A stretch of 64,000 nucleotides of DNA from an uncultured Halomonas sp. (GCF_947490095.1 NZ_CANLFS010000009.1:50232-114231); one strand, 5' to 3'. Counted from the stretch's first letter, positions 1 to 7,920 are shown. A program made the numbers and translations. Notes: generated by a model from the sequence alone, not told the origin.

Positions 1-354
1 GCTGATACCGACTATGTGCGAGGCCCTGGAACGCCGATCTTCGCCATGGCCTTCACCGAGCACTTCCGTCGGCTCAATTTTCCGCTCGGATTCTGGCGGC
101 TATCCTGGGAAGAGCGCCTCGTGGCCGCCTGTCAGAAGGCCCGTGACCACATGCAGGATAGCGGCGGCAAACTGGTCACCTGGGGCGAGATTAAACGCTA
201 TCACTACTGCTTTGCCGAGAAGCGCAGCATCATCATTTCGATAACAGGCGAGGTGATCGGCGAACGCAGAGATTTCGACCCTCCCAAGGCCACCTTCGGA
301 CTGAAAGGCAGCAACAAGGACCTGTCGGACCTGTTCGCCAAGGACGACGACTAG
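1..354 (+). CDS. C-terminal part of an unrecognised protein
   Basis: The frame is open from the first base of the window and ends at TAG 352-354, so the true start probably lies upstream; the internal GTG at 16 or ATG at 46 are weaker choices. The 117 visible residues are soluble-looking, rich in aromatic and basic residues in the middle (around RLSWEERLVAACQKAR) and end in an acidic tail (FAKDDD). I recognise no family motif. It lies beside a truncated metK and a toxin-antitoxin pair, so it may belong to an accessory patch. No function is assigned. Confidence 0.5.
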   Translation, partial: ADTDYVRGPGTPIFAMAFTEHFRRLNFPLGFWRLSWEERLVAACQKARDHMQDSGGKLVTWGEIKRYHYCFAEKRSIIISITGEVIGERRDFDPPKATFGLKGSNKDLSDLFAKDDD

Positions 355-665
355 CCCGCGCCCTCACCGCATCACGCCACGGCCATGTCTGGCCCACAGG
401 CTTTCTCGAGGGTTCATTGATCACCGAGGCTGCCCATCAACGCATCCTCGACGAGCTGGACGCAACACTCGGGAGGCCGAGGCCTTGGCCGACGTTGAGA
501 TCATCGCAGTGGCTCGCCCTCGGCGTGGTACGCCGACTGCCCCGGGAAACCCCACCGCCTGATGATCAGCAGCAGTTCTGATCAGTTCGGTTGCGGCTAC
601 TGCCGGGTGAAGGGCGGACCCGAACAGCTGGAAGCCCTGGCCCACCAGCGCCAGGAGGCCCGCTC
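355..665. other. Gene-poor stretch with decayed coding fragments
   Basis: No convincing intact gene is seen in these 311 bases. Two short open stretches look protein-like. One runs from a possible TTG at 417 to the TGA at 577-579 (54 codons, beginning LITEAAHQRILDELDATL). The other runs from ATG 562 to TGA 667-669 (35 codons, with the segment [20 protein letters not shown]), and its stop overlaps the metK fragment start as ATGA. Neither has a strong ribosome binding site. I read the stretch as remnants left by rearrangement. Confidence 0.35.
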
Positions 666-841
666 ATGAGCCGCACTTACCTCTTCACCTCCGAGTCGGT
701 ATCCGACGGCCATCCCGACAAGCTCGCCGATCGCATCTCTGATGCCATACTCGATCGCAGTCTGGAGATCGAGCCGATGGCCCGGATCGCCATCGAGACC
801 CTGGTCGCCCCTCATCTCGTGGTGGTGGCCGGGGAGATCGC
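666..841 (+). pseudogene. metK: metK 5' fragment (S-adenosylmethionine synthetase, truncated)
   Basis: The first 58 or so codons from ATG 666 match the N-terminus of S-adenosylmethionine synthetase: the signature [20 protein letters not shown] is followed by ARIAIETLV and VVAGEI, in family order and spacing. After about position 841 the similarity stops abruptly. The frame runs on to TGA 960-962 through low-complexity, pyrimidine-rich sequence (FPLAFATSP...[10 protein letters not shown]) that does not resemble MetK. A full enzyme is about 380-400 residues, so the ATP/Mg and dimer regions are absent and the product cannot be active. I infer a recombination break near 841; an intact metK should exist elsewhere, since the gene is normally essential. 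Confidence 0.8.
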
Positions 842-993
842 CTTCCCCACCGAGCTCCGCCCTTTCCCTTTGGCATTCGCGACCTCCCCCACCTTTCGGG
901 GCAAGCTCCTTGCCCTTGAACCCCCCTTCCCTTCCAGCCTTTCACCTTTCAACCTTTGCTGATGTAATGCCAGCAGCCCCGTCCGCAGGCGCC

Positions 994-1022
994 TTGACAA
1001 TCCTCGTCGCTGCGGCAAAACT
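994..1022 (+). promoter_or_regulatory. Candidate promoter of the higBA pair
   Basis: A consensus -35 TTGACA lies at 994-999, followed after 17-18 nt by an A-rich weak -10 (AAAACT or AAACTA, 1017-1023). Just downstream, TACG-CAAACTA-CGTA (around 1024-1038) is a short inverted repeat that could be the HigA operator, as these systems autorepress. The assignment rests on position and the -35 match only. Confidence 0.35.
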
Positions 1023-1044
1023 ATACGCAAACTACGTACATTTC

Positions 1045-1383
1045 ATGAAAGCACTTTTTGTCGAGCTGCCGGCATTCGAGCGGCACCGCCCAACCTACTT
1101 CGACGACGCCACGTTTCGAGATTTCCAGAACTTCTTACTCAAGACCCCCTCTGCCGGTGACGTCATCCAAGGCACAGGAGGGTTGCGCAAGGTCCGATTC
1201 AGCGACCCCAAGCGTCAGAAGGGGAAACGGAGCGGTGTTCGCATCATCTACTACTGGTGGCTGGGTGGCTCTCAGTTCTGGCTGTTTACCTTGTACGACA
1301 AGGACGCTCAGGACGACCTGACCCCGGCCCAGCGCAAGGCACTTAAACAGATGCTGGATGCCGAGCTCAACGCGAGGACATGA
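1045..1383 (+). CDS. higB: RelE/HigB2-family toxin of a type II toxin-antitoxin pair
   Basis: A 112-residue protein of the RelE/ParE superfamily, HigB2 branch. These toxins are ribosome-dependent mRNA endonucleases acting in the cytoplasm. The diagnostic central segment GDVIQGTGGLRKVRF is followed by KGKRSGVRIIYYWW, FWLFTLYDKDAQDDLT and a basic C-terminal helix QRKALKQML, the order seen in Vibrio HigB2. ATG 1045 is chosen because homologues begin with a short M-K-x-h-F-V-E strand, matching MKALFVELPAFE. Its stop overlaps the antitoxin start (ATGA, 1380-1383), so the two are translationally coupled, with the toxin first as is usual for hig loci. It sits next to a broken metK, which suggests horizontal acquisition. 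Confidence 0.9.
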   Translation: MKALFVELPAFERHRPTYFDDATFRDFQNFLLKTPSAGDVIQGTGGLRKVRFSDPKRQKGKRSGVRIIYYWWLGGSQFWLFTLYDKDAQDDLTPAQRKALKQMLDAELNART

Positions 1384-1700
1384 CCATGGACCGCAATATC
1401 TTTGAAGAAATCGTCGAGGGCTTCGATGCCCTGGCAGAGGAGCGCCAAGGCAAGCGCACGCTTCGCTCTCACTGCGTAGAGCTGGAGGAGGTGCCCGATG
1501 TCACGGCCAGCGAGCTCATCGCATTGCGTGAGAGGCTCCACATGTCACGCCCGATATTCGCCATGTACCTGCGCACCAATCCTCGAACGCTGGAGAACTG
1601 GGAACAGGGCCGTGCCAAGCCCAACGCCCAGGCCAAAACCCTCATCCGGCTGGTCCAGAAATATCCCGAGACCATCGAGCACCTCGCAGCTCTTGGCTGA
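1380..1700 (+). CDS. higA: HigA2/NadS-type antitoxin, Xre-family HTH regulator
   Basis: A 106-residue DNA-binding antitoxin that should neutralise the preceding toxin and repress the shared promoter. The N-terminal part (FEEIVEGFDALAEERQGK, then LRSHCVELEEVPDV) is the toxin-contacting region of this family. Residues about 45-95 form the helix-turn-helix: ELIALRERLHMSRPIFAMYL, then NPRTLENWEQGRAKPNAQA, where TLENWEQG is the characteristic recognition-helix signature. The start overlaps the toxin stop by 4 nt; a second ATG lies two codons in. No transmembrane or protease site is seen. Confidence 0.9.
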   Translation: MTMDRNIFEEIVEGFDALAEERQGKRTLRSHCVELEEVPDVTASELIALRERLHMSRPIFAMYLRTNPRTLENWEQGRAKPNAQAKTLIRLVQKYPETIEHLAALG

Positions 1701-1756
1701 CCTTTTTCAGCAGACACGTTAATCAGAGACGGATACGTCGAGCTTCACGCACGCAC

Positions 1757-1780
1757 AAAAAAACCGCCTCTTGGGCGGTT
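1757..1780 (-). terminator. Terminator of the tRNA-Thr transcript
   Basis: On the minus strand AACCGCC-CAAGA-GGCGGTT forms a 7-bp stem followed by a run of T (A-run at 1757-1763 on plus). A second small inverted repeat, CAATCGC/GCGATTG at 1784-1802, lies between it and the tRNA. Placement just after the tRNA 3' end supports factor-independent termination. Confidence 0.75.
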
Positions 1781-1820
1781 GGCCAATCGCACTGGGCGAT
1801 TGAAATATCATGCTTTAAAA

Positions 1821-1896
<76 letters not shown>

Positions 1897-1942
1897 AATA
1901 GCCGCACTGAAGGCGACATGGAGGACCACTCCTCCCTGGCGA

Positions 1943-1968
1943 GAAAAACCGTGAACTCGTGTTCACGG
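1943..1968 (-). terminator. Hairpin between tRNA-Gln and tRNA-Thr
   Basis: CCGTGAAC-TCGT-GTTCACGG is a perfect 8-bp stem at 1949-1968. On the minus strand it is followed by TTTTT, so it looks like a factor-independent terminator downstream of tRNA-Gln. If it works efficiently, tRNA-Thr needs its own promoter or read-through; otherwise the hairpin may be a processing signal. Confidence 0.7.
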
Positions 1969-1991
1969 CCTTCCTGAAACAGGGTTGACAA

Positions 1992-2066
1992 TGGCTGGGG
2001 TACCAGGACTCGAACCTGGGAATGCCGATACCAAAAACCGGTGCCTTACCACTTGGCTATACCCCA
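1992..2066 (-). tRNA. tRNA-Gln (TTG)
   Basis: A 75-nt minus-strand tRNA with acceptor TGGGGTA/TACCCCA, discriminator G and encoded CCA. The body AGCCAAGTGGTAAGGCACCGG is typical of tRNA-Gln. The anticodon stem is CCGGT/ATCGG (one G-T pair) with loop TTTTGGT, giving anticodon TTG, which reads CAA. Confidence 0.96.
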
Positions 2067-2072
2067 GCAGCT

Positions 2073-2148
2073 TGGTGGCCAGAGAGGGAATCGAACCCCC
2101 GACACGGGGATTTTCAATCCCCTGCTCTACCGACTGAGCTATCTGGCC
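2073..2148 (-). tRNA. tRNA-Phe (GAA)
   Basis: A 76-nt minus-strand tRNA with acceptor GGCCAGA/TCTGGCC, discriminator A and encoded CCA. The anticodon stem-loop GGGGA-TTGAAAA-TCCCC gives GAA, and the variable region GTGTC matches bacterial tRNA-Phe. It lies 6 nt upstream of tRNA-Gln, so the two are surely co-transcribed and processed. Confidence 0.97.
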
Positions 2149-2165
2149 CCTTGCCAACGGTGCGT

Positions 2166-2194
2166 ATTAAACCCCAATCGGCTGTTTCCGTCAA
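2166..2194 (-). promoter_or_regulatory. Sigma-70 promoter of the tRNA-Phe/Gln(/Thr) transcript
   Basis: On the minus strand TTGACG (2189-2194) and TTTAAT (2166-2171) are separated by exactly 17 nt. The predicted start, near 2159, lies about 10 nt before the tRNA-Phe 5' end. Confidence 0.75.
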
Positions 2195-2208
2195 CCCCTT
2201 TCTTATCT

Positions 2209-2481
2209 TCAAGATGAGGGCGGGACGTAACCCTCGGCCTGGTCGGTCTCCTGGTTGTCGAGGAAACGCTCCATCTGCTCCATCAGATACTCTCGGGTGG
2301 AGGGCTCGAGCATATTGAGGTGCTTCTCATTGATCAGGCGGGTCTGCAGGGCCTGCCACTCCTCCCAGGCCCGGCGCGAGACGCTGGCCTGGATCTCCTG
2401 GCCCTTCTTTCCGGGCAGGGGCGGGAACGGCAGGGCCTCGAGCTCCTGCTGATACTTGCGACAGAATACGGTCTGGCTCAT
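2209..2481 (-). CDS. yggX: YggX family Fe(II)-trafficking / oxidative damage protection protein
   Basis: A 90-residue cytoplasmic protein of full family length. It carries the conserved Cys7 in MSQTVFC and family motifs FPPLPGKKGQEI, AWEEWQALQTRLINEKHLN and a C-terminal EGYVPP. YggX-type proteins limit Fenton damage and help iron-sulfur proteins stay active; whether they truly carry iron is debated. It follows mutY with a 26-nt gap on the same strand. That linkage to an iron-sulfur DNA glycosylase is ancient and widespread in gammaproteobacteria. Co-transcription with mutY is likely. Confidence 0.95.
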   Translation of the reverse strand: MSQTVFCRKYQQELEALPFPPLPGKKGQEIQASVSRRAWEEWQALQTRLINEKHLNMLEPSTREYLMEQMERFLDNQETDQAEGYVPPSS

Positions 2482-2507
2482 GAATGAACTCCTTGGCAGT
2501 TGAAGAC

Positions 2508-3620
2508 TCAGGGCCCCGGCGGGGTTGTCAGGGTGAAGGTCGCCAGCCCGGCCAGCAGCGCCTTCACCGGCGCCGCCAGGCCCACGGCATCGGGGTGATC
2601 GGGATCGTACCAGCGGCGCGTCTCACCTATCGAATCGAGGCGCTCGATCCTCGCCGGCTGGGGCGTGATCTCCAGGCGAAAGTGACTGAAGACATGCGTG
2701 AAGGCGGCGCCGGGTGCATCGAGCCGGCTGCCCGGGGCATGGGTATCGAGCCAGGCCTCGAGTGACGGCGCATCATCGAACTGAGGCAGGCCCCAGAGCC
2801 CACCCCATAGGCCACTGGGCGGGCGCTTCTCCAGCAATACGCGGCCCCGCGCATCCCGCAGCAGCAGCATGCGGGTCGTGCGCGTGGGCAACACCTTCTT
2901 GGGCTTGGATTCCGGGAAACGCCGCTCCTCGCCTCGCGCATGGGCCACGCAGACATCGTTGAAGGGGCAGCGGTCACACTCCGGGGTACCCCGCCGACAC
3001 AGGGTCGCCCCGAGATCCATCATCGCCTGGGTGTAGTCGGCCAGCCGCTGGTCGGGGGTGTAGTGATCGGCCAGCGCCCATAGCCGGCGCTCCACCGCCG
3101 GGCGACCCGGCCACCCTGCCACGGCATGCAGCCGGGTAAGGCTACGCTTGACGTTGCCATCGAGGATCACCGCTCGGCGCCCCCGGCTCTGGGCGATGAT
3201 GGCCCCGGCGGTGGAGCGGCCGATTCCCGGCAAGGCCGACATCTCGTCGAGGCTATGGAGCGGAAACTCGCCGCCGTGGTCCTCGACCACCACCCGTGCG
3301 GCCTTGTGGAGGTTGCGCCCCCGGGCGTAATAGCCCAGCCCGGTCCACAGATGCAGCACCTCGTCCTGGTCCGCCGCCGCCAGGCACCCTATATCGGGGA
3401 AGCGCGCCATGAAGCGCTCGAAGTAGGGAATCACGGTGGCGACCTGGGTCTGCTGCAGCATGATTTCCGAGACCCACACCCGATAGGGCGTGCGCTCATG
3501 CTGCCAGGGCAGGTCATGGCGTCCCTGCCGGTCGAACCAGTCGAGCAGGCGCCGCTGAAAGGTCGCGGGGTCGAGAACGGGTGCCGGCATCTGGCCGTCG
3601 CAAGCGTCGGTTCCGCTCAT
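2508..3620 (-). CDS. mutY: A/G-specific adenine DNA glycosylase
   Basis: MutY (370 residues) removes adenine mispaired with 8-oxoguanine. Visible parts in order are: catalytic Glu52 in VSEIMLQQTQV; the helix-hairpin-helix LPGIGRSTAGA at about 130-140; catalytic Asp154 in ILDGNVKR; the [4Fe-4S] ligands C208, C215, C218 and C224 (C-X6-C-X2-C-X5-C); and a C-terminal NUDIX-like 8-oxoG recognition domain from about 240 (RMLLLRDARGRVLLEKRP, then GLWGGLWGLPQF). Length and all key residues fit a functional enzyme. Its start overlaps the asmA stop by 4 nt (3617-3620), so it is coupled to asmA. Confidence 0.97.
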   Translation of the reverse strand: MSGTDACDGQMPAPVLDPATFQRRLLDWFDRQGRHDLPWQHERTPYRVWVSEIMLQQTQVATVIPYFERFMARFPDIGCLAAADQDEVLHLWTGLGYYARGRNLHKAARVVVEDHGGEFPLHSLDEMSALPGIGRSTAGAIIAQSRGRRAVILDGNVKRSLTRLHAVAGWPGRPAVERRLWALADHYTPDQRLADYTQAMMDLGATLCRRGTPECDRCPFNDVCVAHARGEERRFPESKPKKVLPTRTTRMLLLRDARGRVLLEKRPPSGLWGGLWGLPQFDDAPSLEAWLDTHAPGSRLDAPGAAFTHVFSHFRLEITPQPARIERLDSIGETRRWYDPDHPDAVGLAAPVKALLAGLATFTLTTPPGP

Positions 3621-5965
3621 TCAAAGAGACCCTTCAGGGCATCACGAATCTGCCCGCCGGTCTCTTCTCCGACGCTTTCCTCGAGCTTGTCGAGGGCACC
3701 GCCCAGGCGTTGTTCCACCTCATCACCGGCCCGGCTGCCGAGCGCCTCGCGCAGCGCCGCACCGATGGCGGCCAGGAAACTTTCGCGGTCGAAGCGACAC
3801 CACTCGGCGCTGTCGCCGGCGAGATGTCCCTCGCAACGAACCGGCAGGGGCAGGCGCTCGAGATGCGGATTGACCTCACAGGCCGCATCGGCGGTATCCA
3901 CCACCCGTGCCGCGGCACGCAGGTCGAAGCGCTCGTTGGTCAGGTCGAGGCGGCCCTCGCCACCGATGTCGATACCCGGCAGGGTAACGGCGATATCCTC
4001 GCTTTCCACCACGCCGTCACGCACCTTGAACGTTGCCTCGGCATGCTCGAAGCGGGTCTCCGGCGCCCATTCGCGCTGGGTCTGCTCGCCCTGCAGGGTT
4101 GCCACGGCACTACAGAGCTCCCGGGAGACATTGACGTCCAGGATGGCGCCGTCACTCAGCCGCGTGTCGAGGCGTCCGTTGAGGCCACGCTTCATTGCCG
4201 GCCAGGCGTTGCCCCGGGTCGTCAGCTCACCCTCGACAGAGGCCCGGCCACGCAGCGGGGCCGGCTCATCGCCTTCGCCCAATGCCTCGAGCAGGGCATC
4301 GACACGCACTCGCTCAAGGCTCGGCGTCAACCGCCAGGTCACGGGGTCTCCCGTCAGGTCCAGCTCCCCCGAGGCGGCCAGGCTGCCGCCATAGAAGGAG
4401 GACTCAAGGGATGTGAGCCGCTGCCGGCCGTCGCTACCCTCGAGCCGCAAGGAGACATCCCGAAGATCCAGGCCGGCCAGCTGCAGGCGGCTCAGGGCCA
4501 GATTGCCGTCCAGCGCCAGCTCACGCAGCCACTCAACGGGCAGCAGCCCCTCGCCCTGCTGGGCATAGGCCCCCCGGATGCCGGGCAACCCGAGGTCAGC
4601 GGCGCCGGGGGCCTCCGGCGAGGAGGCCGGCAGGTAGGCGTCCAGGTTCAGGCTGTCGCCCTGCAGGTCGACCTCCAGGCCATGACCATCGAGGTCCGCC
4701 GCCATCTTCCCGGTGAAGGTGCTGTCGTCCAGCACCAGGGTCATGCCGGTGAAGTCCACCCGCTCCAGGTCACCCGTCAGCGGAGTCGTCAGCGCCACGT
4801 CGGAAAGCGCCTCGGCGTCGGCCGTCGCCGGCAGGCGATCGAAGCGTTCGAGCCACGGCCGCAGCGAGAGCGGGGCCAGGCGCAGCTGACCGTCATAGCG
4901 GGGGGCATCATAGAGGCCGGCCAGGTTGAGATTGCCCTTGAGGCGGAGGCCGTCGTCACCGCTCAGCGTCAGGTCACGCAATTGGGCGCTGCCGGCGGCA
5001 AAGTCGGACTCCAGGGCAAACTCCATGATCAGGGAAAGCGGCTCCTCACCCAGCGCGGCATGCGCCAGTGTCGCCCTCAACGTGCCGGGCTCCAGGCGCA
5101 GGCGCTGATCCAGCATATCGACCACCAGCCGCTGGCCGTTCAGCTCCAGTTGCTGTGGGTGCTTCAGGCCCGCCAGCCGATTGCTGGTCACCAGGGAAAG
5201 GTTCTCCAGGGCATAGCGGCGCTCGGCCAGGTCCATGGCGAGGCGCCCTTCCAGGGTCACGTCACTGGCCACTTGCGGCACGGTGTCGCCGGCGCCCGCA
5301 GGCGTGTCATGGCCAAGCAGCTGGAAGCTCGCCGAGAAGGGAAAGGGCTGTCGAGGATTGACGTTGCGTCCGGAGACGGCGAGCCCCTTGAGATGCAGCG
5401 AATGGCCGACGGCACGATCGGCGTAGCTGACCTCACCGTCCTTGACCTCCACGCTGGCGATATTGAACGCCACCGAGGGGCCATTGCTACCGCCGGGCAT
5501 CGGCGCCGCCGAGGCACCGACCGGTGTCGGCAGCTTCTCGTCACCGGCGGCCAGCCGCTCTATCAGCGCCTCCCAGTTACCGCGACCGCTCTCATCCCGG
5601 GACAGGTTGAGACGCAGCCCGTCCAGGGTCATGCCATCGATGGCCACCTCGCCACGCAGCAGCGACGTGAAGGCCAGGCTGACTTCGGCGCGCCGAAAGG
5701 CCATGAAGGGCATGTCATCATCAACCGACTGCTCGGGCAGCCAGGCATCCGCCTTCTCCACCCCGACGCCCAGCCGCGGATAGAGCGACCAGGAGATCGG
5801 CCCCTCGAGGGCGAGGGTCAGCCCGGTCTGCTCCCGAACGACCTCTTCCAGCTGGGGCTTGAGGTCCTCGGGGTCAAGGAAGGTGGTAACGTAAATCACG
5901 GCGCCCACGGCCAGCACGGCGAGGATGCCGATGGCGGCCAGCAGGGTGCTCAATAGACGCTTCAT
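3617..5965 (-). CDS. asmA: AsmA family protein
   Basis: A 782-residue envelope protein with one N-terminal membrane anchor (about residues 5-29, LLSTLLAAIGILAVLAVGAV) and a long beta-rich periplasmic body. The AsmA N-terminal domain is recognisable in DLKPQLEEVVREQTGLTLAL and the conserved region GMTLDGLRLNLSRDESGRGNW. The C-terminal AsmA domain contains RLSDGAILDVNVSRELC. AsmA-like proteins are now viewed as bridges for phospholipid transport to the outer membrane; this copy's exact role is unknown. It lies between the GNAT gene (4-nt overlap, 5962-5965) and mutY (4-nt overlap), forming a tightly coupled minus-strand operon. Confidence 0.92.
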   Translation of the reverse strand: MKRLLSTLLAAIGILAVLAVGAVIYVTTFLDPEDLKPQLEEVVREQTGLTLALEGPISWSLYPRLGVGVEKADAWLPEQSVDDDMPFMAFRRAEVSLAFTSLLRGEVAIDGMTLDGLRLNLSRDESGRGNWEALIERLAAGDEKLPTPVGASAAPMPGGSNGPSVAFNIASVEVKDGEVSYADRAVGHSLHLKGLAVSGRNVNPRQPFPFSASFQLLGHDTPAGAGDTVPQVASDVTLEGRLAMDLAERRYALENLSLVTSNRLAGLKHPQQLELNGQRLVVDMLDQRLRLEPGTLRATLAHAALGEEPLSLIMEFALESDFAAGSAQLRDLTLSGDDGLRLKGNLNLAGLYDAPRYDGQLRLAPLSLRPWLERFDRLPATADAEALSDVALTTPLTGDLERVDFTGMTLVLDDSTFTGKMAADLDGHGLEVDLQGDSLNLDAYLPASSPEAPGAADLGLPGIRGAYAQQGEGLLPVEWLRELALDGNLALSRLQLAGLDLRDVSLRLEGSDGRQRLTSLESSFYGGSLAASGELDLTGDPVTWRLTPSLERVRVDALLEALGEGDEPAPLRGRASVEGELTTRGNAWPAMKRGLNGRLDTRLSDGAILDVNVSRELCSAVATLQGEQTQREWAPETRFEHAEATFKVRDGVVESEDIAVTLPGIDIGGEGRLDLTNERFDLRAAARVVDTADAACEVNPHLERLPLPVRCEGHLAGDSAEWCRFDRESFLAAIGAALREALGSRAGDEVEQRLGGALDKLEESVGEETGGQIRDALKGLFE

Positions 5966-6423
5966 CGCGACGCCTCCGGGGAATGACCGGCCGGCAGGAC
6001 CAGCTCATAGTGGTCGCCGCTGCGGTCGAGGCGATAGCCCAGCCGCGCGAGCATCATCTGGTCGGCCATCTGCAGCTGGGATACCTCCGCGCGCAACGGC
6101 CTGCCATCGGCACTCGCGGCCTCGGCGACCAGCATCAGCAGGCGTGAACCGACGCCCCGGCGGCGGGTCGGCTCGCGCACGCAGAAGTGCGACAGCCACC
6201 AGGCGTCTCCATCGTCGCGCAGTGCCACGGCACCGATCAGGCGATCATTGAAGCGCGCGCACAGGAAGGTTCCTCCCGTGGTCAGGTGCTCCTCGACAAA
6301 GACATCCGGGGGAGAGGGAAGACGCTCGGCGGGAGCATCGGCATAGATTCGGGCGAGGTCGGTTCGGGCCTGGGCGTCAGCGTCACAGGCGCTCCGGTCG
6401 ACGGGGTGCAGTGTCACCGGCAT
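5962..6423 (-). CDS. GNAT acetyltransferase, PanZ/PanM-like
   Basis: A 153-residue GNAT-fold protein. The acetyl-CoA binding loop is clear (VREPTRRRGVGSRLL, an R/Q-x-x-G-x-G/A variant), preceded by the strand-turn LCARFNDRLIGAVALRDDG. That order resembles the short PanZ/PanM acetyl-CoA sensor that triggers maturation of PanD, but no panD is in the window and the C-terminus diverges. The safest call is a GNAT protein of unknown substrate. It is the first gene of the minus-strand operon GNAT-asmA-mutY-yggX and is divergent from hisB. Confidence 0.7.
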   Translation of the reverse strand: MPVTLHPVDRSACDADAQARTDLARIYADAPAERLPSPPDVFVEEHLTTGGTFLCARFNDRLIGAVALRDDGDAWWLSHFCVREPTRRRGVGSRLLMLVAEAASADGRPLRAEVSQLQMADQMMLARLGYRLDRSGDHYELVLPAGHSPEASR

Positions 6424-6475
6424 AGATGAGTCTCCTGAGCCGGGGCGGCGTGAGTCGCCGCCGCGCGATGGGGCA

Positions 6476-6508
6476 TTGTAGCGGATGGGGTCGGCGATTC
6501 TCTATAAT
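6476..6508 (+). promoter_or_regulatory. Promoter of hisBHAF
   Basis: A perfect -10 TATAAT lies at 6503-6508. The best -35, TTGTAG at 6476-6481, gives a long 21-nt spacer, so the -35 assignment is weak. A start near 6515 would lie downstream of the ATG at 6485, which argues that translation begins at 6611. No histidine-rich leader peptide or attenuator is visible in the roughly 95-nt leader. Confidence 0.55.
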
Positions 6509-6610
6509 GGCAGTTTTCCGGTCGCAGGCATGCCCTGCTACCCTCCGTTTCTGCGGGCCGCCGCTACCGGCCGCCCGCCTCGAATGCGCCCAGGCGCTGG
6601 AGTTGCCTCA

Positions 6611-7204
6611 ATGTCCGAGCGTATCGCCACGGTCAGCCGTGACACCCAGGAAACCCGCATCAGCGTTAGCGTCAACCTTGACGGAAGCGGCAAGTTGACC
6701 TGCGAGACCGGCGTCCCCTTCCTCGACCATATGCTCGACCAGGTGGCCCGCCATGGCCTGATCGACCTCGACATCAAGGCCGAGGGCGACCTGCATATCG
6801 ATGACCATCACACCGTCGAGGACCTCGGCATCACCCTCGGCCAGGCCTTCGCCCGGGCCATTGGCGACAAGCGGGGCATCCGCCGCTACGGCCACGCCTA
6901 TGTGCCGCTCGACGAGGCCCTCTCCCGGGTGGTGGTCGACTTCTCCGGCCGCGCCGGCCTGTTCATGGACGTGGCGTTCACCCGCGCCGCCGTGGGCAGC
7001 CTGGATACTCAGCTGTTCTGGGAGTTCTTCCAGGGCTTCGTCAACCACGCCATGGTCACCCTGCATATCGACAACCTGAAGGGCTTCAACGCCCACCACC
7101 AGGCGGAGACCATCTTCAAGGCCTTCGGCCGGGCCCTGCGCATGGCCCTGGAGGCCGACCCCCGCATGGCCGGCCAGATGCCTTCCACCAAGGGCAGCCT
7201 GTGA
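6611..7204 (+). CDS. hisB: Imidazoleglycerol-phosphate dehydratase
   Basis: This 197-residue monofunctional HisB performs the sixth step of histidine synthesis, dehydrating imidazole glycerol phosphate. Both metal-binding histidine motifs are present: [13 protein letters not shown] with [14 protein letters not shown] spacing ([12 protein letters not shown]), and later [19 protein letters not shown] 6611 is chosen because homologues start just before the strand TRDTQET-like segment, and GGAG lies 8 nt upstream. The in-frame ATG at 6485 would add 42 residues without family support and lies before the predicted transcription start. It is first in hisB-hisH-hisA-hisF and lacks the phosphatase domain found in enteric HisB. 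Confidence 0.96.
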   Translation: MSERIATVSRDTQETRISVSVNLDGSGKLTCETGVPFLDHMLDQVARHGLIDLDIKAEGDLHIDDHHTVEDLGITLGQAFARAIGDKRGIRRYGHAYVPLDEALSRVVVDFSGRAGLFMDVAFTRAAVGSLDTQLFWEFFQGFVNHAMVTLHIDNLKGFNAHHQAETIFKAFGRALRMALEADPRMAGQMPSTKGSL

Positions 7205-7235
7205 GCCTGCTAGACCACCCCACGAGGAGCGCCCC

Positions 7236-7877
7236 ATGACCATTGCCGTCATCGATTACGGAATGGGCAACCTGCATTCCGTCGCCAAGGCACTGGAGCA
7301 CGTCACCCACGAGAATGTGGTCATCACTCGCGACCCGCGTCGCATCCTCGGCGCCACCCGCCTGGTACTGCCCGGCCAGGGAGCCATTCGCGACTGCATC
7401 GGCGAGCTGGAGAAGACCGAGCTGCGTGGCCTGGTGGAGGAGCTCCTCGCCAGCCAGGAAAAGCCGTTGCTGGGCATCTGCGTGGGCCAGCAGATGCTCC
7501 TCGACCACAGCGAAGAGAACGGCGGCATCGACTGCCTGGGCTTCTTCGGCGGTGAGGTGAAGCGCTTTCCCACCGATATGCGCGACGACCAGGAACAGCG
7601 CCTCAAGGTCCCCCACATGGGCTGGAACCTGGTGCACCAGCAGCGCGAGCACCCGCTCTGGGAGGGCATCGACCAGGACGAGCACTTCTACTTCGTGCAC
7701 AGCTACTATGTCGCGGCCAGCGATGAGGCCACGGTGTTCGGTACCATCGACTACGGCCGCACCCAGGCCCATGTGGCCATCGGCCGCGATGCCACCTTCG
7801 CCGTGCAGTTCCACCCCGAGAAGAGCTCCCGGGCCGGCCTCAGGCTGCTCGAGAACTTTATTAACTGGGCGCCCTGA
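7236..7877 (+). CDS. hisH: Imidazole glycerol phosphate synthase, glutaminase subunit
   Basis: HisH (213 residues) is a class I glutamine amidotransferase that feeds ammonia to HisF. The triad is visible as Cys82 in GICVGQQML and His193/Glu195 in QFHPEKSS; the N-terminal YGMGNLHSVAKALEH is typical. A good ribosome binding site (GAGGAGCG) precedes ATG 7236. The gene is 31 nt from hisB and 57 nt from hisA. The stop codon lies inside a 29-bp tandem duplication. Confidence 0.97.
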   Translation: MTIAVIDYGMGNLHSVAKALEHVTHENVVITRDPRRILGATRLVLPGQGAIRDCIGELEKTELRGLVEELLASQEKPLLGICVGQQMLLDHSEENGGIDCLGFFGGEVKRFPTDMRDDQEQRLKVPHMGWNLVHQQREHPLWEGIDQDEHFYFVHSYYVAASDEATVFGTIDYGRTQAHVAIGRDATFAVQFHPEKSSRAGLRLLENFINWAP

Positions 7878-7920
7878 ACCGCGCCGGGATCAACTGGGCG
7901 CCCTGAATCGCGCCAGGATT
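7863..7920. repeat. 29-bp tandem duplication across the hisH stop
   Basis: Two adjacent 29-bp units, 7863-7891 and 7892-7920, match at 26 of 29 positions and both begin AACTGGGCGCCCTGAA. The first unit carries the last codons and TGA of hisH (7875-7877). The second lies in the hisH-hisA spacer and repeats the same codons plus stop. The encoded protein is unchanged, but the spacer is lengthened. Confidence 0.95.

Noticed and set aside
400..665. SAM riboswitch before the metK fragment
   Set aside because: No SAM-I, SAM-II or SAM/SAH-like structure or conserved core was recognised.
3581..5956. A 791-codon open frame on plus, opposite asmA
   Set aside because: It is the antisense shadow of a high-GC gene: composition is dominated by Gln, Gly, Arg and Ala, there is no ribosome binding site and no motif, while the minus-strand asmA has a membrane anchor and family motifs.
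6485..6610. N-terminal extension of hisB from ATG 6485
   Set aside because: The perfect TATAAT at 6503-6508 lies inside it and homologues start at the Met at 6611, which has its own GGAG.
6509..6610. Histidine attenuator before hisB
   Set aside because: No short leader ORF with a run of His codons and no terminator-type hairpin were found in this leader.
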